Source: Psychrobacillus sp. FSL H8-0483 (GTDB taxonomy: Bacteria; Bacillota; Bacilli; Bacillales_A; Planococcaceae). From it: a DNA stretch of 64,000 nucleotides. The translations under genes and the position numbers were made by a program. This document shows, in pieces, positions 34,260 to 44,635 of this stretch; position 1 is the first letter of the stretch; every line of letters starts with the position of its first letter. The stretch spans positions 3,207,501-3,271,500 of the forward strand of contig NZ_CP152052.1 of assembly GCF_038637725.1 (NCBI RefSeq), given 5' to 3'. The notes under the pieces were generated by a model. It was not told the DNA's origin. It did not search any database and saw nothing but the letters and a program-made list of their open reading frames with translations.

Positions 34260-34556
34260 ATCGTTGCCCTCCTTTCTTTTCAAGCTATTATGTTCAAATT
34301 CGCCACGTCGTTTATACGTCTGCTGAATCAATTACGACTCGGAATAATTACGTCCAGATTTTGAATCGTGCTTCCACGATTAAATTCTTTCAAAATCTGT
34401 GATATCCGTCCCGAGGCTTTCACTTCTTTTAGCGGGTGTTTGGACACCCAATGAAAAAGCCTAAATCTTGTATTCATTTCTCCACCTTTAGAGGTGAGAG
34501 ACTTCTGCTCCTGCGCAAGCTCGTCGCAAAAAAACATTTGCTGTATGAAGTTAATG
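34260..34556. other. Intergenic stretch inside the ABC operon
   Basis: 297 bases between the binding-protein and permease genes. Contains a hairpin GGGTGT-TTGG-ACACCC (about 34434-34449), which could reduce read-through, and a block (TTCAAATTCGCC ... TTACGTCCAGA) that recurs in shorter form at 42139-42170. Confidence 0.5.
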
Positions 34557-35354
34557 TTATTCTGCTTCTACAACAAACCATTTCTGTCTTAATTCTTCAA
34601 TCTTGCCGTTATCGATTAATTCTTGAATTGCTTCGTCAAATTGTGCTTTTAATTCGCTTCCCTCTGGGAATACAGCTGCTTTATAGTCAGCATCATCTAT
34701 TGCAACTGGGAAGAAAGCTAAATCGTCATTACGTTTAACATAGTTTTCAGCTACGATATCTTCAATGATTGCAGCATCAAATCGTTTCGTCATTAAGTCT
34801 TGGAAAACTTCTGGAATTAAGTTACGGCTTTCAATTGTCATATCTACAGTTTTTGCCACTTCATTAGCAAGATCTTCTTGGATGGAAGATACTTGTACAC
34901 CAACTGTTTTACCTGCTAAATCTTCAACTGTTTGAATACCACTATCTTTTTTAGTTACAACCATTTGAACTGTTTCGTTATAAGCAATAGAAAAGTCTAC
35001 TACTTTATCCCGCTCCGGTGTTGGGCTCATTCCAGCTAGTACGAAGTCTACTTTTCCGGCTTGTATAGACGGGATTAAGCTGTTAAAGTCGATATTTTCA
35101 ATTTTAATTTCATATCCTAATTTTTCACCGATTAATTTTGCAAGGTCTACGTCAAACCCGATAATGTCTTCACTAACTGCAGTGTCAACATATTCGAATG
35201 GTGGGTAGTCTGCAGATGTACCCATAACTAATACTTTTTTATCTTCTGTGTTTGTACCTTCACTACCTGTTTTTTCTTCTTTGTCCTTTGTACCACATGC
35301 TGCTAAAACAACAATTACTAGCACTAACATCAACATAAATAATTTATTTTTCAT
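34557..35354 (-). CDS. Amino-acid ABC transporter substrate-binding lipoprotein
   Basis: 265 aa, SBP family 3. A lipoprotein signal ends in VLAAC (lipidated Cys20). The core has the family blocks ADYPPFEYVD, GFDVDLAKLIGEKLGY and GMSPTPERDKVVDFS. Binds a polar amino acid outside the membrane; exact ligand not assignable. Confidence 0.92.
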   Translation of the reverse strand: MKNKLFMLMLVLVIVVLAACGTKDKEEKTGSEGTNTEDKKVLVMGTSADYPPFEYVDTAVSEDIIGFDVDLAKLIGEKLGYEIKIENIDFNSLIPSIQAGKVDFVLAGMSPTPERDKVVDFSIAYNETVQMVVTKKDSGIQTVEDLAGKTVGVQVSSIQEDLANEVAKTVDMTIESRNLIPEVFQDLMTKRFDAAIIEDIVAENYVKRNDDLAFFPVAIDDADYKAAVFPEGSELKAQFDEAIQELIDNGKIEELRQKWFVVEAE

Positions 35355-35373
35355 GATCTTACTCCTTTGTAAT

Positions 35374-36678
35374 TTATATTTCTTTCATATAACGAATGAT
35401 TGCCTTTTCAAGCATCCCCAAACCATCGTCGATTTGTTCCTTAGTTATAGTTAACGGTGGAATCATGCGAATGACTTCGCCTTCATTGCCACATAGATAA
35501 AAGAGCACGCCTTCTTCTAATGCATAGTCAAGAATTTTCATTACGGCTTGTCCATCAAACTCACCTGTTTGAGGATTTGAAATTTCAATTCCAATCATTA
35601 AACCAACCGAGCGGATGTCGCTAATAATAGGATAGTTCGCTTGAAGCTCTTTTAAACGCTCGGCTGCATAAGCTCCAATAACTTTTGAGTTCTCCACAAG
35701 TTTTTCCTCTTGAAGTATTTCTAAAGTTGTTAACGCAACTGAACACGCAATAGGATTTCCCCCGAATGTCGTACCATGCATTCCTAATGGCCATTTTTTC
35801 ATTAATTCCTTAGAAGCAACTGTCGCACTTAGTGGTAAGCCTGATGCTATACCTTTTGCAATCGCCATAATGTCTGGCGTTACGTCGAAGTATTGTGCAG
35901 CAAACCATTCGCCTGTACGTCCAAAGCCCGTTTGCACTTCGTCAAAAATTAACAAAATACCATGCTCATCACAAATTTCTCGAATTTTCTTTACCCATGC
36001 CTTTGGAGGAATAATGTACCCTCCTTCACCTAGGACTGGCTCTAAAATAATACATGCCACTTCCTCAGGAGTAACTTGGTGTTTGAAAAGTCGTTTGAAA
36101 TCCTTCTCTAGCTGTTCTACACAGTAAACTTCAGGATCCACTCCCTCAGGACTGCCTTTTTCGTCAGCATAAGGAATTTGGTAAGACAAATGCGAGGGCT
36201 GTAAAAACTTACGATATTTACTTTTCGATGTCGTCACACCTAATGCACCCAGTGAACGACCGTGAAAACAACCGGTAAATGACACAACATATGGGCGTTG
36301 TGTCACGAATTTCGCGAGTTTCAATGCACCTTCCACTGCCTCCGTTCCACTATTTGCGAAGAAGAAGCAATCTAAATTCCCTGGTAAAACCTCGCCAAGA
36401 TTTTTTGCTAGCTTTAAAATCGATTCGTACATAATGACACCTGATGGGCCATGAACAAGTTGATCTGCTGCATCCTTAATGCTTTGCACGATCTTTGGGT
36501 GACGGTGTCCTGTATTGGCTACCGCAATCCCAGATGTAAAATCCAAATACGTCTTACCGTCTACTCCATAGTAGTAGCAGCCTTCTTCCTTCACAATCGG
36601 AATATTTGGATGATCTTTTGCCATACTTGGAGCTAAATAATCTCCCATATTTTCATATAATTCCAACCAGTTACTCAT
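35374..36678 (-). CDS. Class III aminotransferase (GabT-like)
   Basis: 434 aa PLP-dependent aminotransferase close to 4-aminobutyrate aminotransferases. [11 protein letters not shown], the PLP Asp in [13 protein letters not shown] (Asp246) and the Schiff-base Lys275 in AIAKGIASG are present. It probably transaminates an omega-amino acid with 2-oxoglutarate. It lies 19 bases before the ABC lipoprotein gene, so the transporter may supply its substrate (inference). The start at 36678 has only a weak GTGAG site. Confidence 0.88.
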   Translation of the reverse strand: MSNWLELYENMGDYLAPSMAKDHPNIPIVKEEGCYYYGVDGKTYLDFTSGIAVANTGHRHPKIVQSIKDAADQLVHGPSGVIMYESILKLAKNLGEVLPGNLDCFFFANSGTEAVEGALKLAKFVTQRPYVVSFTGCFHGRSLGALGVTTSKSKYRKFLQPSHLSYQIPYADEKGSPEGVDPEVYCVEQLEKDFKRLFKHQVTPEEVACIILEPVLGEGGYIIPPKAWVKKIREICDEHGILLIFDEVQTGFGRTGEWFAAQYFDVTPDIMAIAKGIASGLPLSATVASKELMKKWPLGMHGTTFGGNPIACSVALTTLEILQEEKLVENSKVIGAYAAERLKELQANYPIISDIRSVGLMIGIEISNPQTGEFDGQAVMKILDYALEEGVLFYLCGNEGEVIRMIPPLTITKEQIDDGLGMLEKAIIRYMKEI

Positions 36679-37069
36679 GCTGTTCACACTCACTTTTCTA
36701 CAAGTTATTACAATGACTACACACACTATTTATGGAAGTTAGTAAATGCTTAAATCATCTACTATCTACGAAAAATTTAATAACATTGATTTAATATAAG
36801 CCTATATGTATAAATATTCAATAGGAAATTTCATGAATTTTAAAGTTTAAATTGTATGAAGTTTCAGAAATAAATTACACTCTTGTGTCGAAATAAGTTC
36901 TAAACATATTTTGGACTTACAACAAGGAAGTATACTCAAATTTTTTCCAAACCTTACATACTTCTAAACTTTGATTCTCCTAATAAGTACGTAAAATCGA
37001 CTGCCCTGTCCAGCTACTTTATGAATGGAAAGCATACTATAGCAGTATGAAAAATAGGAGGGAAATCCA
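36679..37069. other. Divergent intergenic region
   Basis: AT-rich. Just before the methyltransferase lies the palindrome CATACT-N5-AGTATG (37033-37049), a possible operator for either direction. No gene. Confidence 0.5.
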
Positions 37070-37777
37070 ATGTCTAATGCTTATTTAGATTTATTAGCTA
37101 ATTTTGGAATTGGAGGTGCACATCCTGGAGGATTCAATCTTACCCAATCTATATGGAAAGATATAAACATACACCCAACTGAATCAGTGCTAGAAATAGG
37201 TTGTGGAACGGGACAGACAGCAGCATTCTTAGCTGAAAGATTTAATTGTCTAGTGACTGCAATAGATAATCATCCAATAATGGTAGAAAAAGCGAGGGAA
37301 AGATTTAAAAGCAATGAAAGCACTGTTAAAGCGATCGAAGGAGACGTACAAAGTTTGCATTTTGTAGATCATTCCTTCGATTATATTATAGCCGAGTCCG
37401 TTATCGTTTTTACTGATATTTCAAAGACATTACATGAACTTTCCAGAGTTTTAAAAAGGGATGGGAAATTGTTTATGATCGAAATGACCGCTGAACAACA
37501 TTTGACAGAAGACTTAAAAGGAAAAATATCTAGCCTATATGGCATCCATGAAATTTTAACTGAAGAAGAGTGGATAGAACGGTTACAACAGGCGGGATTC
37601 GCTCAGATTGACTTAATAAATACTCCATCTGAACTTGTTCAAAGTGAAATAGATGACATGAATCAATCAGAAAAAATTGATAGGAATCTCTTCGATTTAT
37701 GGGAGGAACATAATCGTTTTATACTTCATAATCGTCATGTTATTGGATTTCGTGCATTTAGATGCCATGTAAAATAA
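37070..37777 (+). CDS. Class I SAM-dependent methyltransferase
   Basis: 235 aa. Motif I LEIGCGTGQT is followed by an acidic strand end (AIDNHP) and a UbiE-like core. TAGGAGGG precedes the ATG. Substrate unknown. A palindrome sits about 20 bases upstream of the start. Confidence 0.85.
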   Translation: MSNAYLDLLANFGIGGAHPGGFNLTQSIWKDINIHPTESVLEIGCGTGQTAAFLAERFNCLVTAIDNHPIMVEKARERFKSNESTVKAIEGDVQSLHFVDHSFDYIIAESVIVFTDISKTLHELSRVLKRDGKLFMIEMTAEQHLTEDLKGKISSLYGIHEILTEEEWIERLQQAGFAQIDLINTPSELVQSEIDDMNQSEKIDRNLFDLWEEHNRFILHNRHVIGFRAFRCHVK

Positions 37778-37787
37778 TTCGCACCGT

Positions 37788-38642
37788 TTATTTATTAATT
37801 GGAAAGTCAGACCCTGCTATTATTTCTTTAGATGATTTGGAATATAGCTCGTTGTGACGAAAAGGACCTCGATTCTTCTGGAAGGTATTAACAATCTGAT
37901 AACCTATATAATAACCAATCCATTTAGGTAATGGACTTCTGTCTTTGCCGAATAAAAAATGATGATGATTTTTAACACCTTTTACATCTAACGAAGGGAT
38001 AAAGTGTTCTTTCCATAATTCAATAGCATCTCTCAATGAATAGAGATTTGACCATGGACCTAACCATTTTTCACCATATAAGTCCTTGACCGCATATTCC
38101 CCAAGACCCTCAATAATTAGTGAATCCTTCAGAGAGATTTTTTCAGGAGATAAATCCAAATAGCTTAGTCTGCAAACATGGTTATATTCATGTGCTAATA
38201 AAGCCTTTATTTCTTCTCTTGCTAGTTCAGTTGATAAAAATAAAAATAGTGCCTTTCTATAAGCTACCCCATTTTTATTAGGTATTTGCTCTCCAAATTT
38301 GGAACTTACTTTTTTTATAGGAAAAATATAAATGGGAACCTTTGGGCCATCCCATAATCTTCTGAGCATTTTATATTCTTCTTTCACAACTTGCCAAACA
38401 TTTTGTGTTTCCATTTCTTTTACTTTATCTTTTAAGGTCAACCATTCATTTGGATCAAATAATCCGTGTCTTAGGAGTTCATATTGACATGCTTGAGAGT
38501 TTATATGAGGAAATAATTTCATGATTGGATCACTAATTACCTCACGTTGTATGAGTGATGCCCCTTTTCCCGACTGTTTCTCACATAGTTCAACAAATTG
38601 ATAAAGCCAATTCTGCGTTTGAATTACCGGCAAATTTCTCAT
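37788..38642 (-). CDS. DUF2268 putative zinc-dependent protease (YjaZ-like)
   Basis: 284 aa. HEYNH in LLAHEYNHVCRLSYL is an HExxH site, and a Glu in IIEGLGEYAV is the likely third ligand; this is the DUF2268 arrangement. No signal peptide. The ATG has AAAAAGG immediately adjacent, so the true start is uncertain. Protease activity not demonstrated for the family member here. Confidence 0.75.
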   Translation of the reverse strand: MRNLPVIQTQNWLYQFVELCEKQSGKGASLIQREVISDPIMKLFPHINSQACQYELLRHGLFDPNEWLTLKDKVKEMETQNVWQVVKEEYKMLRRLWDGPKVPIYIFPIKKVSSKFGEQIPNKNGVAYRKALFLFLSTELAREEIKALLAHEYNHVCRLSYLDLSPEKISLKDSLIIEGLGEYAVKDLYGEKWLGPWSNLYSLRDAIELWKEHFIPSLDVKGVKNHHHFLFGKDRSPLPKWIGYYIGYQIVNTFQKNRGPFRHNELYSKSSKEIIAGSDFPINK

Positions 38643-38814
38643 CCTTTTTCATTATTTTCTTTTATCATATGTTTTGGATTCCTCTTTGTTTGTTGAAACC
38701 TGAAATTATCACCATACTTTTATTCTCTAGACAATTGTCTATTATGCAATACTATCAACCGCATATGTTAATAGAACATACATGTATGTAAATAGTCTTG
38801 AAAGGAGGAAGAAC

Positions 38815-39066
38815 ATGAATCAAGCTGCATTATATAATCAATGTTGTAGATATCATGGGCAGCGAGTGAGAATTACTTGTCGAGATGGTAGTGTTCATGT
38901 GGGGGAAATTACTAAAATTAATAGAAATATGGTCTGGATTAGACCAGATGATAATCTTGGTGGTTATGGTTTAGGATTCTTCGGATTTAGAGGATTTGCA
39001 TTTGGATTTGGCATCGCACTTGGTGCCATTACCGGAATCGCCCTTGCTTCAGCATTTTTTTGGTAA
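38815..39066 (+). CDS. Small protein, Sm-like start and Gly/Phe-rich tail
   Basis: 83 aa. Residues about 10-40 (RVRITCRDGSVHVGEITKIN) look like a small beta-barrel of Sm/SH3 type; the C-terminal 30 residues are hydrophobic and rich in Gly and Phe. AAGGAGG precedes ATG 38815. A spore-related role is a guess. Not identified. Confidence 0.6.
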   Translation: MNQAALYNQCCRYHGQRVRITCRDGSVHVGEITKINRNMVWIRPDDNLGGYGLGFFGFRGFAFGFGIALGAITGIALASAFFW

Positions 39067-39154
39067 TACAAATAATATTCCATTCAAAATAATTTCACGA
39101 TGTCAGAACAAATACCTTACACCCATAAAAATGAACTTCCCATTAACTTATAAA

Positions 39155-39202
39155 TTGAAAAGGGAATGGGTTATCAAAGATACTCAGTTCCCTTTTTATT
39201 AT
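39155..39202. terminator. Bidirectional terminator
   Basis: AAAAGGGAA...TTCCCTTTTT between convergent genes. Confidence 0.7.
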
Positions 39203-39212
39203 TAAGAATTAA

Positions 39213-39758
39213 TTAGCCGCTTTCCTCGCTCCAATTGATGACTTTTGAGTCCAAAATACTGACTTCTCCTAGACTCAAAATATGAGGTATATATACAAAC
39301 ATTCCAAAATTGTTCCCCTTTTTATGTTCTTCTTCAAAATATGTTACAGTATCATTCGGGATATGAGTTAATTCATTGAAACTTTCTACATCAATGAATT
39401 TAATATCGTTACTATCTATTTCTGCAGATGGACCTTTGTCATTTTCTTTTAGATATAAATAAACTGCGTTTTTATTATTCATTAGATTTTTAGTTGGTAT
39501 TTTGTAAAATAATATATTCGTCTTAATATTTACACCAACCGTTTTCAGTGCTCGAAATACATGATGAGGATGAAGTGGCAAAAAAAAGATTACATCATTC
39601 CACAAGCAATCTAGTTTGGGAATTCTGCGCACCAGAAGTTTTTCGCGATCAGGATGTGTTCGATACTTCTTTGCATACGCTTGATAAAGTTCTTCATCTA
39701 TCTCTTTCAAACTATTTAAAGATATCAACTTGTCATTCATCATTTTATTTGGAACCAT
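39213..39758 (-). CDS. Hypothetical protein, possibly 5'-truncated
   Basis: 181 aa soluble protein with no domain I recognise. The ATG at 39758 has no ribosome binding site of its own. An in-frame ATG at 39776 does (AGGGGG), but a TAG at 39762-39764 stops that frame after four codons. Either ribosomes restart at 39758 or the true N-terminus has been lost to a point mutation. Confidence 0.6.
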   Translation of the reverse strand: MVPNKMMNDKLISLNSLKEIDEELYQAYAKKYRTHPDREKLLVRRIPKLDCLWNDVIFFLPLHPHHVFRALKTVGVNIKTNILFYKIPTKNLMNNKNAVYLYLKENDKGPSAEIDSNDIKFIDVESFNELTHIPNDTVTYFEEEHKKGNNFGMFVYIPHILSLGEVSILDSKVINWSEESG

Positions 39759-39821
39759 TTGCTAGACATAATCCATAGCATCTTTCCCCCTAGCAAAAGG
39801 TTTATAACTAATATGATTCAC

Positions 39822-39956
39822 TTAGAATAGATATTTTAAGAATCGAATTATCATTCTTGGTACAAAAATTAACATGTTCCAAAGCAATTCTCCAATAATT
39901 GAATCACGAACCTCAGCGAGAAATCCTTCTTTCTCTCTCTTTTTCTTTTCTTTCAT
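39822..39956 (-). CDS. 44-aa basic, membrane-associated small protein
   Basis: MKEKKKREKEGFLAEVRDSI, then a hydrophobic WNMLIFVPRMIIRFLKYLF end. AGAGGATAAGG precedes the ATG. It has the look of a real small protein with an amphipathic or membrane C-terminus; not identified. Three bases separate it from the end of the frame upstream. Confidence 0.5.
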   Translation of the reverse strand: MKEKKKREKEGFLAEVRDSIIGELLWNMLIFVPRMIIRFLKYLF

Positions 39957-39959
39957 GCC

Positions 39960-40070
39960 TTATCCTCTTTCTATCTCCTTATATTTCTCCATCTCAGTAG
40001 TAAATGTTTTGCCAATTAAGTATGTTACTAATGGTAGAGGAATATTATCCTGTCGCAAAAATTTGGTGCA
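39960..40070 (-). pseudogene. Gene 3' fragment
   Basis: Open without a start after a TAA: FLRQDNIPLPLVTYLIGKTF ... KYKEIERG. Looks like a real C-terminus and directly precedes the 44-aa gene, suggesting a decayed two-gene unit. Unrecognised. Confidence 0.35.
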
Positions 40071-40154
40071 AGTTTACAAATGAATTTTTTCATTAACAGT
40101 TCCCTAACAACTAGTCTTGTCAATGAATCAATTTTTTAAGACAATTAAATAGAG

Positions 40155-40183
40155 TTTACAAGATTCTGACATTGTAATATAAT
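40155..40183 (+). promoter_or_regulatory. Sigma-A promoter of the shikimate kinase gene
   Basis: TTTACA, 17 bases, TATAAT. Confidence 0.7.
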
Positions 40184-40209
40184 TTAGATTAATATAGCCA
40201 TTAGAGAGT

Positions 40210-40773
40210 GTGTTTAATTTGGGTTACGGAGAAGTAAGTGTAAGACAACAAAGTATTGTGTTAATTGGTTTTATGGGCGTTGGAAAAACAACAATTGGTG
40301 AACTCGTTGCCCAAAAATTATACCGTGACTTTATCGATATTGATAAAGAAATTGAAAAAGAATTTATGATGTCTACAACTGATATTTTTAAAATACATGG
40401 TGAAGAAGTATTTCGTAATTATGAAAAAGAGCTGATTCAAACATTTACCAAACAGAAGTTGAAAATCATTTCTATTGGTGGTGGCGCATATATGCAGTCA
40501 GAAGTACGTGAAGCTTGTCTGACAAACTGTACCGTCTTATACCTAGATGTGTCATGGGAAGAGTGGAAAGAGCGGCTTGATATTTTGATTGACAGCCGTC
40601 CTATTTTGCAAAGTAGGAATATTGATGAGATTGAAGAACTGTTTCACGAGCGACAAAGAGCATATTCACTTAACAATTCAACATTATCAGTGAACTATCA
40701 ATCACCCGAAGAAGTAGCCGATCATATTGTTGAATCATTAAAACTTGCCTGGGATATATATGAGCCACACTAA
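40210..40773 (+). CDS. aroK: Shikimate kinase
   Basis: About 184-187 aa P-loop kinase phosphorylating shikimate in aromatic amino-acid synthesis. Walker A GFMGVGKTT (20-28), substrate-binding DIDKEIE and SIGGGAYM are present. The start is uncertain: GTG 40210 or TTG 40219, the latter about 12 bases after GAGAG. Single-gene unit with its own promoter and terminator. Confidence 0.85.
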   Translation: MFNLGYGEVSVRQQSIVLIGFMGVGKTTIGELVAQKLYRDFIDIDKEIEKEFMMSTTDIFKIHGEEVFRNYEKELIQTFTKQKLKIISIGGGAYMQSEVREACLTNCTVLYLDVSWEEWKERLDILIDSRPILQSRNIDEIEELFHERQRAYSLNNSTLSVNYQSPEEVADHIVESLKLAWDIYEPH

Positions 40774-40776
40774 TGG

Positions 40777-40816
40777 GAAGCCGAACCGGAAAAATAGTCC
40801 AGTTCGGCTTTTTTAT
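40777..40816 (+). terminator. Terminator of the shikimate kinase gene
   Basis: AGCCGAAC...GTTCGGCT followed by six T. Confidence 0.9.
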
Positions 40817-40849
40817 ATTTCCACTTTTTCCTGAGCTTTTATCTTAGGA

Positions 40850-40878
40850 CTTCAGGCTGAACAAGGTCCTGCCTGAAG
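40850..40878. other. Hairpin without T-run
   Basis: CTTCAGGC-N13-GCCTGAAG between convergent genes; role unclear. Confidence 0.4.
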
Positions 40879-40991
40879 CATATAACTACCCCCATCATGC
40901 CCAAGGTAGTTTTTCACTTCTTTCGCCGCTACAATTAGACTGTCTACATCCATCCACACACCACTAAATATAAGTGATGTGCCAAAATTAT

Positions 40992-42128
<1,137 letters not shown>

Positions 42129-42187
42129 TTATTTCTCCTCCTTCAAATTCGCCTTGGCGTAGTTGCGTCCAGAGGCTTTAACTAAAT

Positions 42188-43111
42188 TTAGTTGAATAAT
42201 TCATATAGGTTCTGACTTAAATAGCGTTCGCTCGAATCAGGAAAAATCGTCACAATATGACTTCCTTTTTTCGCAGTTTCCGCTTCCTTCAGTGCGGCGG
42301 AAAAGGCTGCACCTGATGAGCTTCCTACTAGCAAACCTTCTTCTTTTGCTAACGCACGTAATTGAGCAAAAGCTTCTTCATCACTTATTGTATGGATTTC
42401 ATCAAAATACGATTGGTCCATAAAGGTTGGTATGAATTCCATTCCAATCCCTTCCGTCACATGTGTACCTGCAGCACCTCCATTCAAAATGGATCCCACT
42501 GGTTCTACTATCACGGTTTTAATATCTTCATTTTGTTCTTTTAGGAAAGAAGCTGTCCCCATAAATGTTCCACCCGAACCAGCACCAGCAACAAACACAT
42601 CAATTTGTCCATCTAAATCACGCCATAATTCAGGACCAAGTGTTTTTGTATACGTAGCAGGATTTGCTGGATTTGAAAATTGAGATGGTGAAAAAGCATT
42701 TGGAATTTCAACAACTAGTTGTCTTGCTTTCTCAATGGCACCTTGCATGCCAAGTGCAGTATGTGTATTCACGACTTCTGCTCCTAGTGCTCGCATCAAG
42801 GTTTGTTTCTCTTTACTAAACTTTTTAGGAACAACAAAAATCACTTTATATCCTCGGCCTATTGCAGCAAGTGCGATCCCAATTCCTGTATTTCCTGCAG
42901 TTGGCTCAATAATGGTTCCACCAGGTACAAGTTTTCCAGACTCCTCAGCATCTTCGATTAATGATAAGCCTAGACGATCCTTCACACTACCACCTGGATT
43001 TAAATACTCAAGCTTCGCAAAAATTCGACAATCATTAGGAACCTTTATATGAGTAATTTCCACAACAGGTGTATTCCCTATTAATTCTTGTATATTACTA
43101 AATATGTTCAT
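42188..43111 (-). CDS. mccA: Cystathionine beta-synthase, O-acetylserine type
   Basis: 307 aa CysK-fold PLP enzyme. PLP Lys44 in NPGGSVKDRLG and the phosphate loop PTAGNTGIGIA are intact. Condenses homocysteine with O-acetylserine to cystathionine. Starts directly at the end of luxS, so it is coupled to it. Assigned as mccA rather than cysK from its place beside mccB. Confidence 0.9.
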   Translation of the reverse strand: MNIFSNIQELIGNTPVVEITHIKVPNDCRIFAKLEYLNPGGSVKDRLGLSLIEDAEESGKLVPGGTIIEPTAGNTGIGIALAAIGRGYKVIFVVPKKFSKEKQTLMRALGAEVVNTHTALGMQGAIEKARQLVVEIPNAFSPSQFSNPANPATYTKTLGPELWRDLDGQIDVFVAGAGSGGTFMGTASFLKEQNEDIKTVIVEPVGSILNGGAAGTHVTEGIGMEFIPTFMDQSYFDEIHTISDEEAFAQLRALAKEEGLLVGSSSGAAFSAALKEAETAKKGSHIVTIFPDSSERYLSQNLYELFN

Positions 43112-43582
43112 TTATAATTCCTCTTTATAAATTTGTCGCCATTCATCTTTTTTCGCAAGCATTTCAGCAGCAATCTCCTTTGCTCCTTCTAAGCTATGGC
43201 TTGCTGCCCACCCACATTGCACTTCATTACATGCTGGAACCTCTGTTGCTTCTAACACATCTTGTAATGTCTTTTCAACAATCTCTAAAATTTCTTCATA
43301 GTTTTCATGATTGATAACCGATAAATAGAAACCAGTTTGACATCCCATTGGACTAATATCTACTACTTGCTCTGTATGATTGCGAATATTTTCTGCCATT
43401 AAATGTTCTAATGAATGTAGTCCAGGCATTTCCATATGTTCTTTGTTCGGCTGTTTAAAACGAATATCATATTTGTAAATTTCATCACCACGAACGCCTT
43501 GTTTTGTTCCTGCTAAACGAATAAAAGGTGCTGCCACTTTCGTATGATCTAAGTTAAAGCTTTCTACATTCATTTTTTTCAT
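43112..43582 (-). CDS. luxS: S-ribosylhomocysteine lyase LuxS
   Basis: 156 aa iron/zinc enzyme that splits S-ribosylhomocysteine into homocysteine and the AI-2 precursor. Metal ligands are in HSLEH and QCGW; the catalytic Cys is in [10 protein letters not shown]. Homocysteine made here feeds MccA. Its place in the yrrT-mcc operon differs from B. subtilis, which has mtnN there and luxS elsewhere. Confidence 0.96.
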   Translation of the reverse strand: MKKMNVESFNLDHTKVAAPFIRLAGTKQGVRGDEIYKYDIRFKQPNKEHMEMPGLHSLEHLMAENIRNHTEQVVDISPMGCQTGFYLSVINHENYEEILEIVEKTLQDVLEATEVPACNEVQCGWAASHSLEGAKEIAAEMLAKKDEWRQIYKEEL

Positions 43583-43594
43583 TTGTATCGCTCC

Positions 43595-44233
43595 TTATTT
43601 TTTAGTCGCATCCATTAACCAAACAAAATCATTCATCTTTGTAAACTTTACTTTAAATCCTGCATTATCAAACAACCTCGTCAGTATTGGGATTGTCGTA
43701 TAATACTCTCGTTCTAAGTCATCCGCCACGTTATGGAAACCGCGTTTTCTTTCTTTTTCAATTTGTGCTTGCTTTGCTTCTTCTGTAATAAAAGCCGTAT
43801 CCGCAAATACAACTTTTCCGTTTGACGGAAGCAGCTTTGCATAAGCCTTCAACGCTTCTCCTTTTTCTTCATCCGTTAGATGATGAAAAACATATGAGCT
43901 AACAATTGCATCTATATTTTCACTAACTACACTATATTCGAGTAAATCCCCATCTATTATTTTTATAGAAGGAAATCGGTTTGAAGTATGCTGACGCATC
44001 TTCGTGTTTGGTTCGATACCGATAACCGAAAAACCTGCTTCAATTAGCTTTGCTGTTAAATTTCCAGTACCTGTACCAAATTCTATAACGGTACCAGAAA
44101 CACGTTCTGCTACTTCATTTAAAATTGTTTCATAACTTTCAAATACATCACGATACTCAGGATCTTTTCCAGAAACAGATGCATCGTAAGTGTGTGCCCA
44201 TTCATCAAAAATGTCGACAAATTCTCTACCCAT
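43595..44233 (-). CDS. yrrT: YrrT-like SAM-dependent methyltransferase
   Basis: 212 aa. Motif I is IEFGTGTG, with GIEPNTKM after it and the start FDEWAHTYDASVSG typical of YrrT. First gene of the recycling operon; its methyl acceptor is unknown, but the product SAH would enter the same pathway. ATG 44233 is 7 bases after AGGGG; the ATG at 44236 is too close. Confidence 0.88.
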   Translation of the reverse strand: MGREFVDIFDEWAHTYDASVSGKDPEYRDVFESYETILNEVAERVSGTVIEFGTGTGNLTAKLIEAGFSVIGIEPNTKMRQHTSNRFPSIKIIDGDLLEYSVVSENIDAIVSSYVFHHLTDEEKGEALKAYAKLLPSNGKVVFADTAFITEEAKQAQIEKERKRGFHNVADDLEREYYTTIPILTRLFDNAGFKVKFTKMNDFVWLMDATKK

Positions 44234-44299
44234 CATCTAACCCCTTTTATAAACATATTATTCCTAGTTGATTACTTTGTTTTAGGCTTAATACTAATA

Positions 44300-44327
44300 G
44301 TTATATCATATGGAGGAAAATTGTCAA
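44300..44327 (-). promoter_or_regulatory. Sigma-A promoter of yrrT-luxS-mccA-mccB
   Basis: TTGACA, 16 bases, TATAAC on the minus strand. Confidence 0.7.
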
Positions 44328-44330
44328 ATA

Positions 44331-44360
44331 AAAAAACCCAAGACACCAGGAGTCTTGGCA
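44331..44360. terminator. Hairpin CCAAGAC/GTCTTGG
   Basis: Preceded by an A-run, giving a T-run on the minus strand; insulates the yrrT promoter. Confidence 0.6.
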
Positions 44361-44370
44361 GAAAATAAAT

Positions 44371-44404
44371 AAAAGAGTTTCTCCTCATTTTGGAGAAACT
44401 CTTT
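44371..44404 (-). terminator. Terminator of the SLC13 remnant
   Basis: AAGAGTTTCTCC/GGAGAAACTCTT; 5 bases after the remnant's stop. Confidence 0.7.
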
Positions 44405-44409
44405 ATGAT

Positions 44410-44617
44410 TCATGATATTGGAAAGAATAGAGGGATGACAATCTGCAATGGAATACCGGCTTTCACAAAGTCAAAAAACTTATATCCACCCGCTGTCATT
44501 ACTAATGCATTTGTCGATGATGCAACTGGAGTTGCAAAAGCCATACTAGAAGAAACTGCGATGGCGATAAAAAAACGTATATGGATTAGCGCTCTTAGCG
44601 GCTAATTGATAGATAAT
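44410..44617 (-). pseudogene. SLC13/DASS anion transporter, C-terminal remnant
   Basis: Reads LAAKSANPYTFF then, after a one-base shift in a seven-T run (44569-44575), IAIAVSSSMAFATPVASSTN and ALVMTAGGYKFFDFVKAGIP: the last transmembrane region of a sodium:dicarboxylate/sulfate symporter. The rest of the gene is gone and a stop precedes the fragment. Confidence 0.8.
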
Positions 44618-44635
44618 TTAATATCCAAATTTTCA

